In this document: positions 1 through 11,699 of the stretch, one piece after another
How the letters are laid out: the number at the start of each line of letters is the position of its first letter
Numbering within the stretch: the stretch's first letter is position 1
NCBI GenBank assembly: GCA_001247695.2
Contig: LGRX02027905.1
Span: 1 to 64,000, forward strand
Source of the DNA: Cymbomonas tetramitiformis
Taxonomy: Eukaryota; Chlorophyta; Pyramimonadophyceae; Pyramimonadales; Pyramimonadaceae
Direction: 5' to 3'
Length of the DNA: 64,000 nucleotides
Notes under the pieces: model-generated
The model's database searches: none
Seen by the model: the letters and a program-made list of their open reading frames with translations, nothing else
Told to the model about the DNA's origin: nothing
Made by a program: the position numbers and the translations under genes

Positions 1-3000
1 AAGTGAGCGCACACCGGCTGCGCCACACACAAGTGAGGGCACACCGGCTGTGCCACACACAAGTGAGCGCACACCGGCTGCGCCACACACAAAGTGAGCG
101 CACACCGGCTCTGCCACACACAAGTGAGGTCACACCGGCTGCGCCACACACAAGTGAGGTCACACCGGCTGCGCCACACACAAGTGAGGGCACACCGGCT
201 GCGCCACACACAAGTGAGGGCACACCGGCTGCGCCACACACAAGTGAGCGCACACCGGCTGCGCCACACACAAATGAGGGCACACCGGCTGCGCCACACA
301 CAAGTGAGGGCACACCGGCTGCGCCACACACAAGTGAGGGCACACCGGCTGTGCCACACACAAGTGAGCGCACACCGGCTGTGCCACAGACAAGTGCGCG
401 CACACCGGCTGTGCCACACACAAGTGAGGGCACACCGGCTGTGCCACACACAAGTGAGGGCACACCGGCTGTGCCACACACAAGTGAGGGCACACCGGCT
501 GTGCCACACACAAGTGAGGGCACACCGGCTGCGCCACACACAAGTGAGGGCACACCGGCTGCGCCACACACAAGTGAGCGCACACCGGCTGCGCCACACA
601 CAAATGAGGGCACACCGGCTGTGCCATACACAAGTGAGGGCACACCGGCTGCGCCACACACAAGTGAGGGCACACCGGCTGTGCCATACACAAGTGAGCG
701 CACACCGGCTGTGCCACACACAAGTGAGGGCACACCGGCTGTGCCACACACAAGTGAGCGCACACCGGCTGTGCCACACACAAATGAGGGCACACCGGCT
801 GTGCCACACACAAGTGAGGGCACACCGGCTGTGCCACACACAAGTGAGCGCACACCGGCTGCGCCACACACAAATGAGGGCACACCGGCTGTGCCACACA
901 CAAGTGAGGGCACACCGGCTGCGCCACACACAAGTGAGGGCACACCGGCTGCGCCACACACAAGTGAGGGCACACCGGCTGCGCCACACACAAGTGAGCG
1001 CACACCGGCTGCGCCACACACAAATGAGGGCACACCGGCTGCGCCACACACAAGTGAGGGCACACCGGCTGCGCCACACACAAGTGAGGGCACACCGGCT
1101 GTGCCACACACAAGTGAGCGCACACCGGCTGTGCCACAGACAAGTGCGCGCACACCGGCTGTGCCACACACAAGTGAGGGCACACCGGCTGTGCCACACA
1201 CAAGTGAGGGCACACCGGCTGTGCCACACACAAGTGAGGGCACACCGGCTGTGCCACACACAAGTGAGCGCACACCGGCTGTGCCACACACAAGTGAGGG
1301 CACACCGGCTGCGCCACACACAAGTGAGGGCACACCGGCTGTGCCACACACAAGTGAGGGCACACCGGCTGTGCCACAGACAAGTGAGCGCACACCGGCT
1401 GTGCCACACACAAGTGAGGGCACACCGGCTGCGCCACACACAAGTGAGCGCACGCCGGCTGTGCCACACACAAGTGAGGGCACACCGGCTGTGCCACACA
1501 CAAGTGGGCGCACACCGGCTGTGCCACACACAAGTGAGGGCACACCGGCTGTGCCACACACAAGTGAGGGCACACCGGCTGTGCCACACACAAGTGAGGG
1601 CACACCGGCTGTGCCACACACAAGTGAGGGCACACCGGCTGTGCCACACACAAGTGAGGGCACACCGGCTGTGCCACACACAAGTGAGGGCACACCGGCT
1701 GCGCCACACACAAGTGAGGCACACACACCGTGCTGTGCCACACACAAGTGAGGGCACACCGGCTGTGCCACACACAAGTGAGGGCACACCGGCTGTGCCA
1801 CACACAAGGGCACACCGGCTGCGCCACACACAAGTGAGCGCACACCGGCTGTGCCACACACAAGTGAGGGCACACCGGCTGCGCCACACACAAGTGGGCG
1901 CACACCGGCTGTGCCACACACAAATGAGCGCACACCGGCTGTGCCACACACAAGTGGGCGCACACCGGCTGTGCCACACACAAGTGGGCGCACACCGGCT
2001 GTGCCACACACAAGTGAGGGCACACCGGCTGCGCCACACACAAGTGAGCGCACACCGGCTGCGCCACACACAAGTGAGCGCACACCGGCTGCGCCACACA
2101 CAAGTGGGCGCACACCGGCTGTGCCACACACAAGTGAGCGCACACCGGCTGCGCCACACACAAGTGAGCGCACACCGGCTGTGCCACACACAAATGAGGG
2201 CACACCGGCTGCGCCACACACAAGTGAGGGCACACCGGCTGTGCCACACACAAGTGAGGGCACACCGGCTGTGCCACACACAAGTGAGGGCACACCGGCT
2301 GTGCCACACACAAGTGGGGCACACCGGCTGTGCCACACACAAGTGAGCGCACACCGGCTGTGCCACACACAAGTGAGGGCACACCGGCTGTGCCACACAC
2401 AAGTGAGGGCACACCGGCTGTGCCACACACAAGTGGGCGCACACCGGCTGCGCCACACACAAGTGAGGGCACACCGGCTGCGCCACACACAAGTGAGCGC
2501 ACGCCGGCTGCGCCACACACAAGTGAGGGCACACCGGCTGCGCCACACACAAGTGAGGGCACACCGGCTCTGCCACACACAAGTGAGCGCACGCCGGCTG
2601 CGCCACACACAAGTGAGGGCACACCGGCTGCGCCACACACAAGTGAGCGCACACCGGCTGCGCCACACACAAGTGAGGGCACACCGGCTGCGCCACACAC
2701 AAGTGAGGGCACACCGGCTGCACCACACACAAGTGAGGGCACACCGGCTGTGCCACACACAAGTGAGGGCACACCGGCTGTGCCACACACAAGCGAGGGC
2801 ACACCGGCTGTGCCACACACAAGCGAGGGCACACCGGCTGTGCCACACACAAGTGAGGGCACACCGGCTGTGCCACACACAAGTGAGGGCGCACCGGCTG
2901 TGCCACACACAAGTGAGCGCACACCGGCTGCGCCACACACAAGTGAGGGCACACCGGCTGCGCCACACACAAGTGAGGGCATACCGGCTGCGCCACACAC

Positions 3001-4145
3001 AAGTGAGGGCACACCGGCTGTGCCACACACAAGTGAGGGCACACCGGCTGTGCCACACACAAGTGAGGGCACACCGGCTGCGCCACACACAAGTGAGGGC
3101 ACACCGGCTGCGCCACACACAAGTGAGCGCACACCGGCTGCGCCACACACAAATGAGGGCACACCGGCTGCGCCACACACAAGTGAGGGCACACCGGCTG
3201 CGCCACACACAAGTGAGGGCACACCGGCTGTGCCACACACAAGTGAGCGCACACCGGCTGTGCCACAGACAAGTGCGCGCACACCGGCTGTGCCACACAC
3301 AAGTGAGGGCACACCGGCTGTGCCACACACAAGTGAGGGCACACCGGCTGTGCCACACACAAGTGAGCGCACACCGGCTGTGCCACACACAAGTGAGGGC
3401 ACGCCGGCTGCGCCACACACAAGTGAGGGCACACCGGCTGTGCCACACACAAGTGAGGTCACACCGGCTGCGCCACACACAAGTGAGGGCACACCGGCTG
3501 TGCCACACACAAGTGAGCGCACACCGGCTGTGCCACACACAAGTGGGCGCACACCGGCTGTGCCACACACAAGTGAGGTCACACCGGCTGTGCCACACAC
3601 AAGTGAGGGCACACCGGCTGTGCCACACACAAGTGGGCGCACACCGGCTGTGCCACACACAAGTGAGGGCACACCGGCTGTGCCACACACAAGTGAGGGC
3701 ACACCGGCTGCGCCACACACAAGTGAGGGCACACCGGCTGCGCCACACACAAGTGAGGGCACACCGGCTGTGCCACACACAAGTGAGGGCACACCGGCTG
3801 TGCCACACACAAGTGAGGGCACACCGGCTGCGCCACACACAAGTGAGGGCACACCGGCTGTGCCACACACAAATGAGGGCACACCGGCTGCGCCACACAC
3901 AAGTGAGGGCACACCGGCTGTGCCACACACAAGTGAGGGCACACCGGCTGTGCCACACACAAGTGAGGGCACACCGGCTGTGTCACACACAAGTGAGGGC
4001 ACACCGGCTGTGCCATACACAAGTGAGCGCACACCGGCTGTGCCACACACAAGTGCGGGCACACCGGCTGTGCCACACACAAGTGAGCGCACACCGGCCT
4101 TGTTACAGACAAGTAAAGGCACACCGGCTGGACAACAGACAAGTT
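1..4145. repeat. 30-bp minisatellite, about 138 tandem copies
   Basis: The unit is 30 bp (core ACACCGGCTGTGCCACACAC followed by AAGTGAGGGC), repeated from the window edge to about 4145. The last two or three units decay before unique sequence begins. Main variants are GAGGGC/GAGCGC/GTGGGC and CTGTGCC/CTGCGCC. Register slips occur near 91, 1718, 1808 and 2316. Because 30 is divisible by 3 and the unit lacks stops, long frames stay open: (+) repeats of TPAVPHTSEG and AHRLCHTQVR, and (-) repeats of VCPHLCVAQP and GVPSLVCGTA. No frame is favoured by substitution pattern, so I treat it as non-coding satellite, or at most an intronic or low-complexity coding array. It continues off the left edge. 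Confidence 0.97.
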
Positions 4146-4269
4146 AGCGCATATATTTTCGTCATCTCACTAGCTAGTGGAGATGGGTGTGTCTTTGTTC
4201 CACCTGTTTTATCGGTTTGTCCCTTTCACCAGACTCCGCCTCACCTCCCCCTCCCTTTGCCCACCACAG

Positions 4270-4403
4270 AGGAACCCTCCTTCCCTGACCTGGATGCCGC
4301 TGCCCTTCCGAGGGCGACAAAACGCATGCCAAACTGGTCTGGCGCCGAGCAACGCCGCGCCAAGAAGCTCCTCAGGCAGATGAAGCAAGGAGCACATGAA
4401 TAA
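4270..4403 (+). CDS. Possible 3'-terminal exon of an unidentified upstream gene
   Basis: After a pyrimidine-rich tract ending in CCCACCACAG at 4269, a frame runs to a TAA at 4401-4403. It encodes an acidic/Pro start (EEPSFPDLD) and then a basic helix-like C-terminus rich in Arg, Lys and Gln (for example EQRRAKKLLRQMKQ). An AATAAA at 4399-4404 overlaps the stop. The peptide looks like a genuine protein end, unlike the satellite translation it is open with upstream. If real, the minisatellite would lie in the preceding intron or exon of this gene. No family recognised; the acceptor is inferred. Confidence 0.35.
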
Positions 4404-5118
4404 AGACTCTTGACCTTTGTCCCCTCGGGTCATGACTGTCCCCTCAGGAGATGAATGTGGCTATTGCGAGAACTTATGCACGCAGTAGATTTGGGATGCC
4501 TTGCATGCTGTAGCACTTGACCCCGGATGGCGCATTTCCTCGGTGTCCCACGCATGCTGTCGTGAAGTCTCTTGATTTAATAGAAACAGCTCCATGGCAG
4601 ACGTCGCTGTTGCGAGGCCTGCGTTGGCTCCCGCGCCCTGCATGTGTCTCTGTCCCTGCCTCTAACCCCTGCTGTACATGACCTATCGCCGGCACAGGAG
4701 CTCTGCGCGGGACAGTCCCCATGTGTAAATTTAGTTCTCAATTATGCTGGAAGTACGGGAGAGGGAATTTCGAGCCCGAGAGAAGAACGGGAGAAGAATC
4801 GAGCCCGAGGCTCGTTGAGGGACTGGCAATTTTTTCTGGGAATTCTTTACTGGTGAATTTTTTGTGTTGCTGACTGGGGTTTTTCCTCGGGACGGAGTTC
4901 CGAGGAATCCGCTAGTTCAACTTTTTTGACTTCTGATTGGCTGTCGTGCAGCAACCTGAAAAGTGGGCAGAGAGACAGAGTCTCAAAAATCTGACGGGAT
5001 GAAATGCCTGCGTTATGACAAGTCACAGTGACTTCACATAAGTTGAAGGGGTTGAGGGATATGGAAAGACATCTCGACGTGGCTAGGGTTTGATGGATGG
5101 TCTGAGCTTGTCTTCGTC
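4404..5118. other. Unannotated spacer upstream of the polycystin-like gene
   Basis: No reading frame with protein-like composition was found here. Any promoter or first exon of the polycystin-like gene (including a signal peptide, which I could not find downstream) would be expected in this stretch, but I see no convincing one. Confidence 0.3.
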
Positions 5119-6290
5119 TTGAGTGCCGGGCATCTCTTATTAAGCATGAGCGAGGCACGGCTGGACTCTGAGGCTCCACAACCCCACCCACCACTGCTCC
5201 CACCACTTTGCCGACAGCTGCCCCCACCACGCCGGCGCCTCATACCACTTCACCCCAGGCTTTGCCCCACCACCTCATCACCTACAACTGCTCGACCCGG
5301 TTCACCTCACAGTGCCCCCACCACACCGCCTACTACTTCACCCCTGTTGCCCCACCACACCATCACCTACCAAGCCCCGCTCCGACCACTTCACCCAGTG
5401 CCCCCACCACACCGCCTACTACTTCACCCCTGTGTTTACCCCCACCATCACCTACAACGGCTCCAGCCGCTTCACCCACGGTGCCCCCCACCACCGCCTA
5501 CTACTTCACGCATTTGCCCCACCACACCACTTACTACTTCACCCACTGTTGCCCCCACCACCTCATCACCACACAACGGCTTGACCACTTCACCAGGCAC
5601 CCCCACCACGCTACTACTTCTGACTGTCCCCACCACGTCATCACCTACAACTGCTCCGACCACTTCACCCACACTTGCTCCTACTCTTTCGCCCAGCACT
5701 AACTTGCCAACCGCCTCTCCTACCATTTCACCCACCTCGGCACCAACCCTGTCACCCACCACCTCCCCCATAACTCTTCACCCGACCACTTTGCAGCCCA
5801 CTACAATGCACCCAACAACAGCCCTCCCCACAATCTCCCCTGCGACAGCCTCCCCCATCTTCATTACCGCTTCTCCCTCCATGTTTCCCACTTCCACACC
5901 CACGTCCACCCCCACCATCTCCACCGCCATCTCCTCCACCCCCCACCCCCACCACCCCACCACCTCCACCTCCTCCCCCACCCACCTCACCATCCCTGTC
6001 TCCCACCACGGCCTCCCCCACCACAGCCTCACCCATGATAGCACCTACCATAGCTCCAACGGCCTTCCCCACCATATCGCCCTCCACCATGTCCCCAACA
6101 ACACATCCGACCACAGGCCTCCCAACCAGCCCCCCATCTCACTCTCCAACTATGACGCCCTCTTCACAATCACCAACTGCCCAATTCGAAACCCGCTCCC
6201 CTTCTACCACTACCCCCAACTGCCTCACCCACCCGAGCGTGCCTTGACCTCCCAACAATCTCACCAAGCGTGACCCCGCCCCTGCACCAC
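5119..6290 (+). CDS. Polycystin-like gene: Ser/Thr/Pro mucin-like stalk
   Basis: This stretch encodes hundreds of residues dominated by Thr, Ser and Pro in patterns such as PTTSPTLAPTLSPSTNLP and SPTISPTSAPTLSP, expected to be an O-glycosylated extracellular stalk. The first ATG in frame is at 5119, but no signal peptide follows it, so the real start may lie in an upstream exon. The coding signal jumps frame: frame 1 up to about 5940, then frame 2 (SPSTMSPTTHPTTGLP) to a TGA at 6245, with frame 3 (LPTISPSV) bridging to about 6270. Each jump is next to a run of C residues, so base-calling indels or mutation are both possible. Confidence 0.6.
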
Positions 6291-6922
6291 CGCCCCCACC
6301 TCGCCCCCCGAGTCCTCCGCCGCCGCTGCCGTCTCCACCTCCACCACCTCACTCGCCACCTCCCATGGTGCATATGACATCTACGAGTGCAAATGATACC
6401 GTCCTGATAGCATACGTGCAATCAAGCGCAAACTTGACATGCGTCCACGTCATAATGACAGCCGAGATACAGAACATATCTCTGAGCACCTCAGACGGGC
6501 CCACCTTGCTGAATTGGACCGAGACCTCCGAATCTATGTGTGACAACAACACCTGCACGCTCGTTTTGTGCGGATTTTCTCTGGGCAGTTACACACTGTC
6601 CGGCACCGTCCACTTCGAACCCATTACCGGCCTTCCTCCCAGCACCGCATACGGCCAAGTGTTGGTGTACGCTGCTCCTCCCCCTCCTCTTCCCCCCTTC
6701 CACCCCCACCGCCATGCACGCCACCTCCTCCACCCCCACCGCCTCCAGCTTGCCCGCCTCCACCCCTCCCCTCCCCTCCCGCCCCACCTCCAGGGTTTGT
6801 CACCGTGGAAATTGTGAGCTCCTCCGTGCAGTTCTCCGATCTCGACATTTCGATGTTCAGCGATCCAGACTTTGCCGCCTCCTTCTCAGCATCTTTCATC
6901 GCGCAGGTCGCGACCAATGCAG
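6249..6922 (+). CDS. Polycystin-like gene: Pro-rich linkers and first half of a SEA-like domain
   Basis: The frame starts in a Pro-rich linker (RPPSPPPPLPSPPPPP). It then encodes an N-glycosylated beta-rich domain of about 95 residues (NDTVLIAYVQSSANLTCVH to STAYGQVLVY, with several Cys), a second polyproline linker, and a domain beginning GFVTVEIVSSSVQFSDLD. One frame change (+1) occurs inside the second linker near 6690-6710, beside C-runs. The exon ends at 6922 (codon split after G) at a GC donor (GCATGT), giving a GC-AG intron. The joined product reads NAG-VFTTEVEIV, which restores one domain across the junction. The domain resembles SEA-type repeats of algal surface proteins; this is by recall, not a search. 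Confidence 0.6.
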
Positions 6923-7555
6923 GCATGTTGGCCCCGCCGATGATACAATAATTGAATCCCCTTTCTTCCCTTCGTTGTATGATTTGCTGAGAAGCGCTTT
7001 TGCTTGCTTGGTATACTTTCCAAGGAAAATGAGTTCAGAGGTGTATTGTCTATTACCCACATGATGACTGGAGCCAACATCAGGGCCTTTAATGTATCTC
7101 TGGTTGTAGGTGTATATCAGAAATGATGGCTATTCAATTGTCATGAATGTTGCATTCATATGCGTTATACACCGAGTTTGGATTTTCCATTTCGAACATA
7201 TATGTTTACATCACGATGAGGACATCAGGCCCGGTCGATGCCTTCCTCTACAATATACACACCACACTACTTTTACCAGCATTGTCCAACATGTCTATAG
7301 TATTTTCTCACCGCCATTCACTCGCACGACGAGCTATTCACTTTGCGTCGATCATTTTCACACACACGGAGGGCGCAGGTGCCATGACATTAGCCACCTG
7401 CATGAATAAATGAACTGACAATGCAAATGGCTGCAATCTGCACCTGTGGCAGACGACGCAGGTGTCACATCAGCCGTAGATAGGGTAGACGTTTCTAGTT
7501 TGAGCGATTGATCAGCCCATGCGATGAACCTGTTGTAGAGCGGGGGTTGTGCCAG

Positions 7556-9756
7556 GCGTGTTCACGACGGAGGTTGAGATCGTATCCATCACGAGTGGAA
7601 GCGTCATCGTCTTCTTCAACGTGTATTTCTCCACTGCCGCCACCTGGAGTGCCTCCACATTTGCTGCCACTCTCAGTACCAGTGTAGACGAGGTGTTTCC
7701 CGACTTTGGAACTAAATATGGAGCCATCTCCGCGAGCAACATCGAGGTTGGCCAAGTCGTGCGCATATATTCTCCACCACCCTTCCCCCTAAACCGAGAT
7801 CTCCACCATCCCCTGCAATGCCGCCACCAAGCCCTCCACAACCGCTGCATTTTCCTCAGCCACCTCCCTCCTCTCCACCCCGCCCCCCCACTTACCCCGA
7901 CCTCGTGGATTATCATCAAAGAGCTCGACCATAGTGAATTCATCTACGAAGAGCCGGAGGCCCCCCCTGACGAAACCCCCCCCGTGATCACTCTGCAAGG
8001 CAAGGCGTCTGTAGAAGTTCGGCAGTATGATCCCTACAATGACGCTGGCGTGATTGTGTACGACGAAATCGATGGGTATGATGCACTGCTGTCGACACAG
8101 GGTGTGGATGCGGTGGATACATGCTGCGTCACCGAGTCTGACATGCCATTTGTCATCACATTCGACGCCACTGATGCTGCTGGGAATACAGCTCTGACAG
8201 TGACACGCCAGGTGGCGATTCTGCCGTTATGCGATCCGCCCTCCTTTGAATGCCCAAACCTCGGCAAGCACGCCTGCGCCACGTGCCAGTCCGCGGCGGA
8301 GGCGTCGGAAGACCTCGATGCACTGGGCACAACTAACAGCCTCGTCGACGAGGACACCGGTGAAGATCTTGTGTGTTTTTGTCCGGTGCTGGATGTCACT
8401 TTCATTCAGGAAACTGTCTCTGAGCCCGAAGCCATTGTGGACGAGTTTGAGCCTATAGCCGACAGCACACCTCCTTCCCTCACGCTTCTTGGAGACGGCA
8501 TGCTTGCCGTCACCGAGTCCGGTGTTGAGGTCATGATACACCACCTGCTGCAGGGCGTAGACTGGGTGGACCCCGGGGTGGAGGTGCATGACGAGAGGGA
8601 CGAAGATCTTGCCCAGGTCATAACGAGCTACGGCGGCAGCATGGTGGACACCTCAGCAGCAACGCCCCCGGACTCCCCGTACGTCATAAGCTACAAAGTT
8701 CAGGACACCGCAGGTAATATGGCCGCCATAGTGCGACGGCGCGTCTACGTGCAGAATCCGTGCAACAGGAACGAGGAGGATGAGCGGGTATGCCGCAGCG
8801 GAGATTCGGATTTCGGGGTTGAGGAAGTCTCCCTATCATGCAGCATCTCTGGAGGCAACCTATGCAACCACGTCGAGTTTTATGATGATGACGACACTGA
8901 CGCGGGTGCGCAGTCCCAGGCCCCAAGCATCACCCTGATCGGGGCCTCTGCCCTCTCCGTCTACCTTGGCGAGGCATATGCGGCCTGCCCTCAGCAAGAG
9001 CACGAGCCTCTGGAGCTAGTGTGCGACAAGGGTGCCAGTGCCACCGACCAGTTGGATGGAGATCTCACCAGTGCCGTTCTGGCATGCTCCGATGATGGGA
9101 TCTTTAATCGATTTTCTTACAAGGGGGTGAATGGGTGCAACGTGGATTCGAGTACCCCTGGTGTGTACTCCGTGGTGTTCGAAGTGTTCAACAGCGTAGG
9201 CCTAAGTAGCGGCACGGTGACACGCACGGTGACGGTATTGGCCGAGTGTCGGATCGGGGAGTCGTTATGCCGCAATAAAATCAGCTGCAGCAACCTCGGG
9301 GTGTGCGTGGATGACCTGGATGACGATCTTGACGTGCTAGTCCAAGAGGATGACCCACCGCCCGTGGACGCGCCACCGAATATCACATTATTGAGCAGCG
9401 CGGCGGTGAACTCGACGTATGTCAACGTCAAGCAGCATCAGCCATACGAGAAGTGTGGCAACAGCAATAACAGTGACTATGGCGACACGCAGCATCCGGC
9501 GGTGCTGTGTGAGGCAGGGGTGTACGCGTGGGACGAGGAAGACGGCGATCTTGAAGACCGCGTGCTGACCTGCCCACCTGCAAGCTGCCTCAGTGTCGGC
9601 TGCCCGGGGCACGAGTGGGCCCGTAAGGGGCTGCAGGGGTGCATCAACACCAGCGCTGCTGTGGGTACGATGTTCGAGGTGGAGTTTGTGGTGTTCGACT
9701 CCATGACCCCCGCTCAGAATGCCACCGTGCACCGCGTGGTGACGATCGTCGATCCG
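7556..9756 (+). CDS. Polycystin-like gene: SEA-like half domain and four Ig-like (DUF5011/HYR) domains
   Basis: The exon starts after GTGCCAG at 7555 in phase with 6922 and ends DP at 9756 before GTAGGC. It completes the SEA-like domain (to about 7770), then has a Pro-rich linker (7770-7900) that is only Pro-rich in a shifted frame, implying two compensating indels at C-runs. Four Ig-like units follow, at about 7930-8225, 8464-8760, 8915-9245 and 9355-9756. Each opens with a PP-x-I-T-L motif (TPPVITLQGK, TPPSLTLLGD, APSITLIGAS, PPNITLLSSA), carries an acidic D-E-DGD turn and ends with a D-T/S-A-G-N-type strand and VTRTV. They are separated by Cys-rich, acidic inserts. The pattern is that of DUF5011/HYR Ig-like repeats, extracellular adhesion modules. 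Confidence 0.8.
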
Positions 9757-10019
9757 GTAGGCCGAAGGCAACGTGGCAATTGCATGCGAGCATATCAATC
9801 TTTACTCCCCTCAACTGTGCCTTGTGTGTGACGAAGCACCTTGCATGTCTTTGTACCAGAGGTCCACCCTAGAGGTAAACGATATTGGACACGAAGTGGG
9901 AACTGGTTCCGTGCGATCGAGAGGTCATCAGACCTGAGACAGGTCGTCATCGTCTCTTCGCCGGAAATTTCCGGCGAAATCACATCAACACATTGCATGC
10001 TGCCGAGCGGAGGGCAGGT

Positions 10020-10105
10020 TGCATACTGGGGAAGGCAGATTGCATGCCGGGGAAGGCAGGTTGCATGGTGCCGCATGGTGCCGAGAGCAGGTTGCATGCT
10101 GGGGA
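10020..10105. repeat. Short tandem repeat, about 27-bp unit
   Basis: Degenerate copies of a unit like GGAAGGCAGGTTGCATGCTGG occur four or five times (for example at 10014, 10041, 10068 and 10089). It lies within an intron of the polycystin-like gene, directly before the hairpin cluster. Confidence 0.7.
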
Positions 10106-10216
10106 ATAGTTTTCAGAAGCATATGAAAAATATTCTATCGCTTCTAAAAACTATTCCTACTTATTATATATCAGAAACCCTTTGCCTTGCCCTTTACCGC
10201 TGCACGCGACCGGCAA

Positions 10217-10899
10217 GCATCTTTGAAACTTCCGAGTTTCAAAGATGCGTTTTGTATTTTGGGTGCACCCTAAAATTACAAAACAGCCGAGCGCTTCCCG
10301 TTTGTGCGGGATATTCACATTTATTCCATGGCATATTTCATATGAAATATACACATAAGCACGAAGGCATCGGCCACGCATCTTTGAAACTAACGAGTTT
10401 CAAAGATGCGTTTTTTGTCATTTGGGTGCGCATACCCAAATAACAAATCAGCCGAGCGCTTCCCGTTGGCGTGGGGTATCCAACGCTTGAATGTTGAATA
10501 TTCATTATAATATGAGTTAACATGCGAGGTTGCAAAGGCATCGGGACAGAATCTACGAAACTGTCCTATGCCTTTGCCTTTGGGTTTGGGTTCGAACGTA
10601 CCCAAACCCAAATATGCCAAACAGCCGAGGGCTTCCCGTGCGTCCTAGCGCACGAAACTTGGCACAAATACTGCCAAGATACACATCTTTAAGTTACCTG
10701 AAGCTCAAGGCTTCAAGTTACTTGTGCGCCCAACGCGCAATTTATTTCTAAGGCAGATTTATTGGGTTTGGGTTTGGGTTCGAACACAAACCCAAAGATG
10801 CCAAGCAGCCGAGGGTTTCCCCCGCGTGTGCATGTGTGTTAATTCATATGAAATATTCCATGGAATAAATGCGAATATCCCGCACAAACGGGAAGCGTT
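10217..10899. repeat. Cluster of nested hairpins with four copies of a common linker
   Basis: The intron holds an array of near-perfect palindromes. Two 32-nt hairpins with 14-bp arms and 4-nt loops lie at 10217-10248 and 10378-10409. Cccaaa-type hairpins lie at 10249-10284, about 10414-10446 and 10579-10612 (13-bp arms). A hairpin with GCAAAGGCAT arms lies at about 10532-10577 and an 18-bp palindrome at 10333-10350. The linker CAGCCGAGCGCTTCCCG (or a close variant) recurs at 10284, 10449, 10622 and 10806, 165-184 bp apart. The outer arms 10292-10348 and 10841-10897 form a 57-nt inverted repeat with about three mismatches. Such arrays are known from palindrome-rich algal organelle genomes, so an organelle-derived insertion is possible, but a nuclear mobile element fits as well. 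Confidence 0.8.
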
Positions 10900-11206
10900 G
10901 TTTAAGTAATAATCAGCACCAAAAATCCAGCACCAAAAATACAGGGTGCGCCTCCATACTTATCTTGGGCAAAACGCTGCAGTAAGAATGTCGGAACATT
11001 AGAAATGCATCATCATGTCCCACAGTTGAGAGATTGGACCAGACCTAACCGTCGCGCATCTGCGAGTGTCACCTACAATGTAGAAGTGGTCTTGATGTTT
11101 AGTCTCCTCCGCATTCCTTGGATGAGCTATTTGTTGGTGGCAAGAGTTCGGTGTGTCTATGCACTCACTTCATATAGTGGGTTGTGTTGTGCGGTGACAT
11201 TGTCAG

Positions 11207-11540
11207 TGTGCAATTGGCGAGTACTTGTGCTCCGACCTCGAGTGTTCTGCGGTTCCTTGCGACATCCGCTCCGCCTTCCTTGCAGGCCCCGAACTGGATC
11301 TGACTCCACCCGTGATCACCCTCTTGCAACCCACTCCATTCCGGGTGGTTTACGATGATGCTACCTCCGCAACGGGACTGGTGCTCTGCAACTCCGAGAG
11401 GACGGCAACCTGCCTTGCCACTGCATACGACAGCCATTCGGGGGATGCCACAGGCACTCTGACCATCGGTCCGGAGCTAGACTGTGCTGGCTGCAGTTAT
11501 GCGAGCTGCCTTCTGGAGCAAGCGGAGCTGTGCTACCCAG
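11207..11540 (+). CDS. Polycystin-like gene exon: Cys-rich insert and start of fifth Ig-like domain
   Basis: The acceptor TTGTCAG ends at 11206 and the exon joins in phase 0 to 9756, giving DP-CAIGEYLCSDLECS. This matches the Cys-rich segments between earlier Ig-like units (compare AECRIGESLCRN). The Ig-like start is TPPVITLLQPTP, followed by Cys-containing beta strands. It ends CYPG with a split Gly codon at 11540 before GTGAGC. The phase-1 end fits the next exon at 12797. Confidence 0.8.
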
Positions 11541-11699
11541 GTGAGCAGCCAACATGCGCCCTGTTCTCCCAGCCCAACGAGGAGTACAATTATATAAATA
11601 CAGGCATTCTTTTTCACTGTATAGGTGATCCTGGATGCCTCTATATAAATTATGTATGTATAGATATATTTGCAGTATAGTGTATAGTATATATATATT

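Noticed and set aside
160..4122. A 1320-residue minus-strand protein
   Set aside because: It is the translation of the 30-bp satellite, open only because the unit length is divisible by three and lacks stops.
1..4145. A CRISPR array (regular 30-bp repeats)
   Set aside because: There are no spacers; the whole unit is repeated head to tail, and the context is eukaryotic.
5472..6114. Gly/Val-rich minus-strand ORFs opposite the mucin-like stalk
   Set aside because: They are shadows of the Thr/Pro-rich plus-strand coding sequence.
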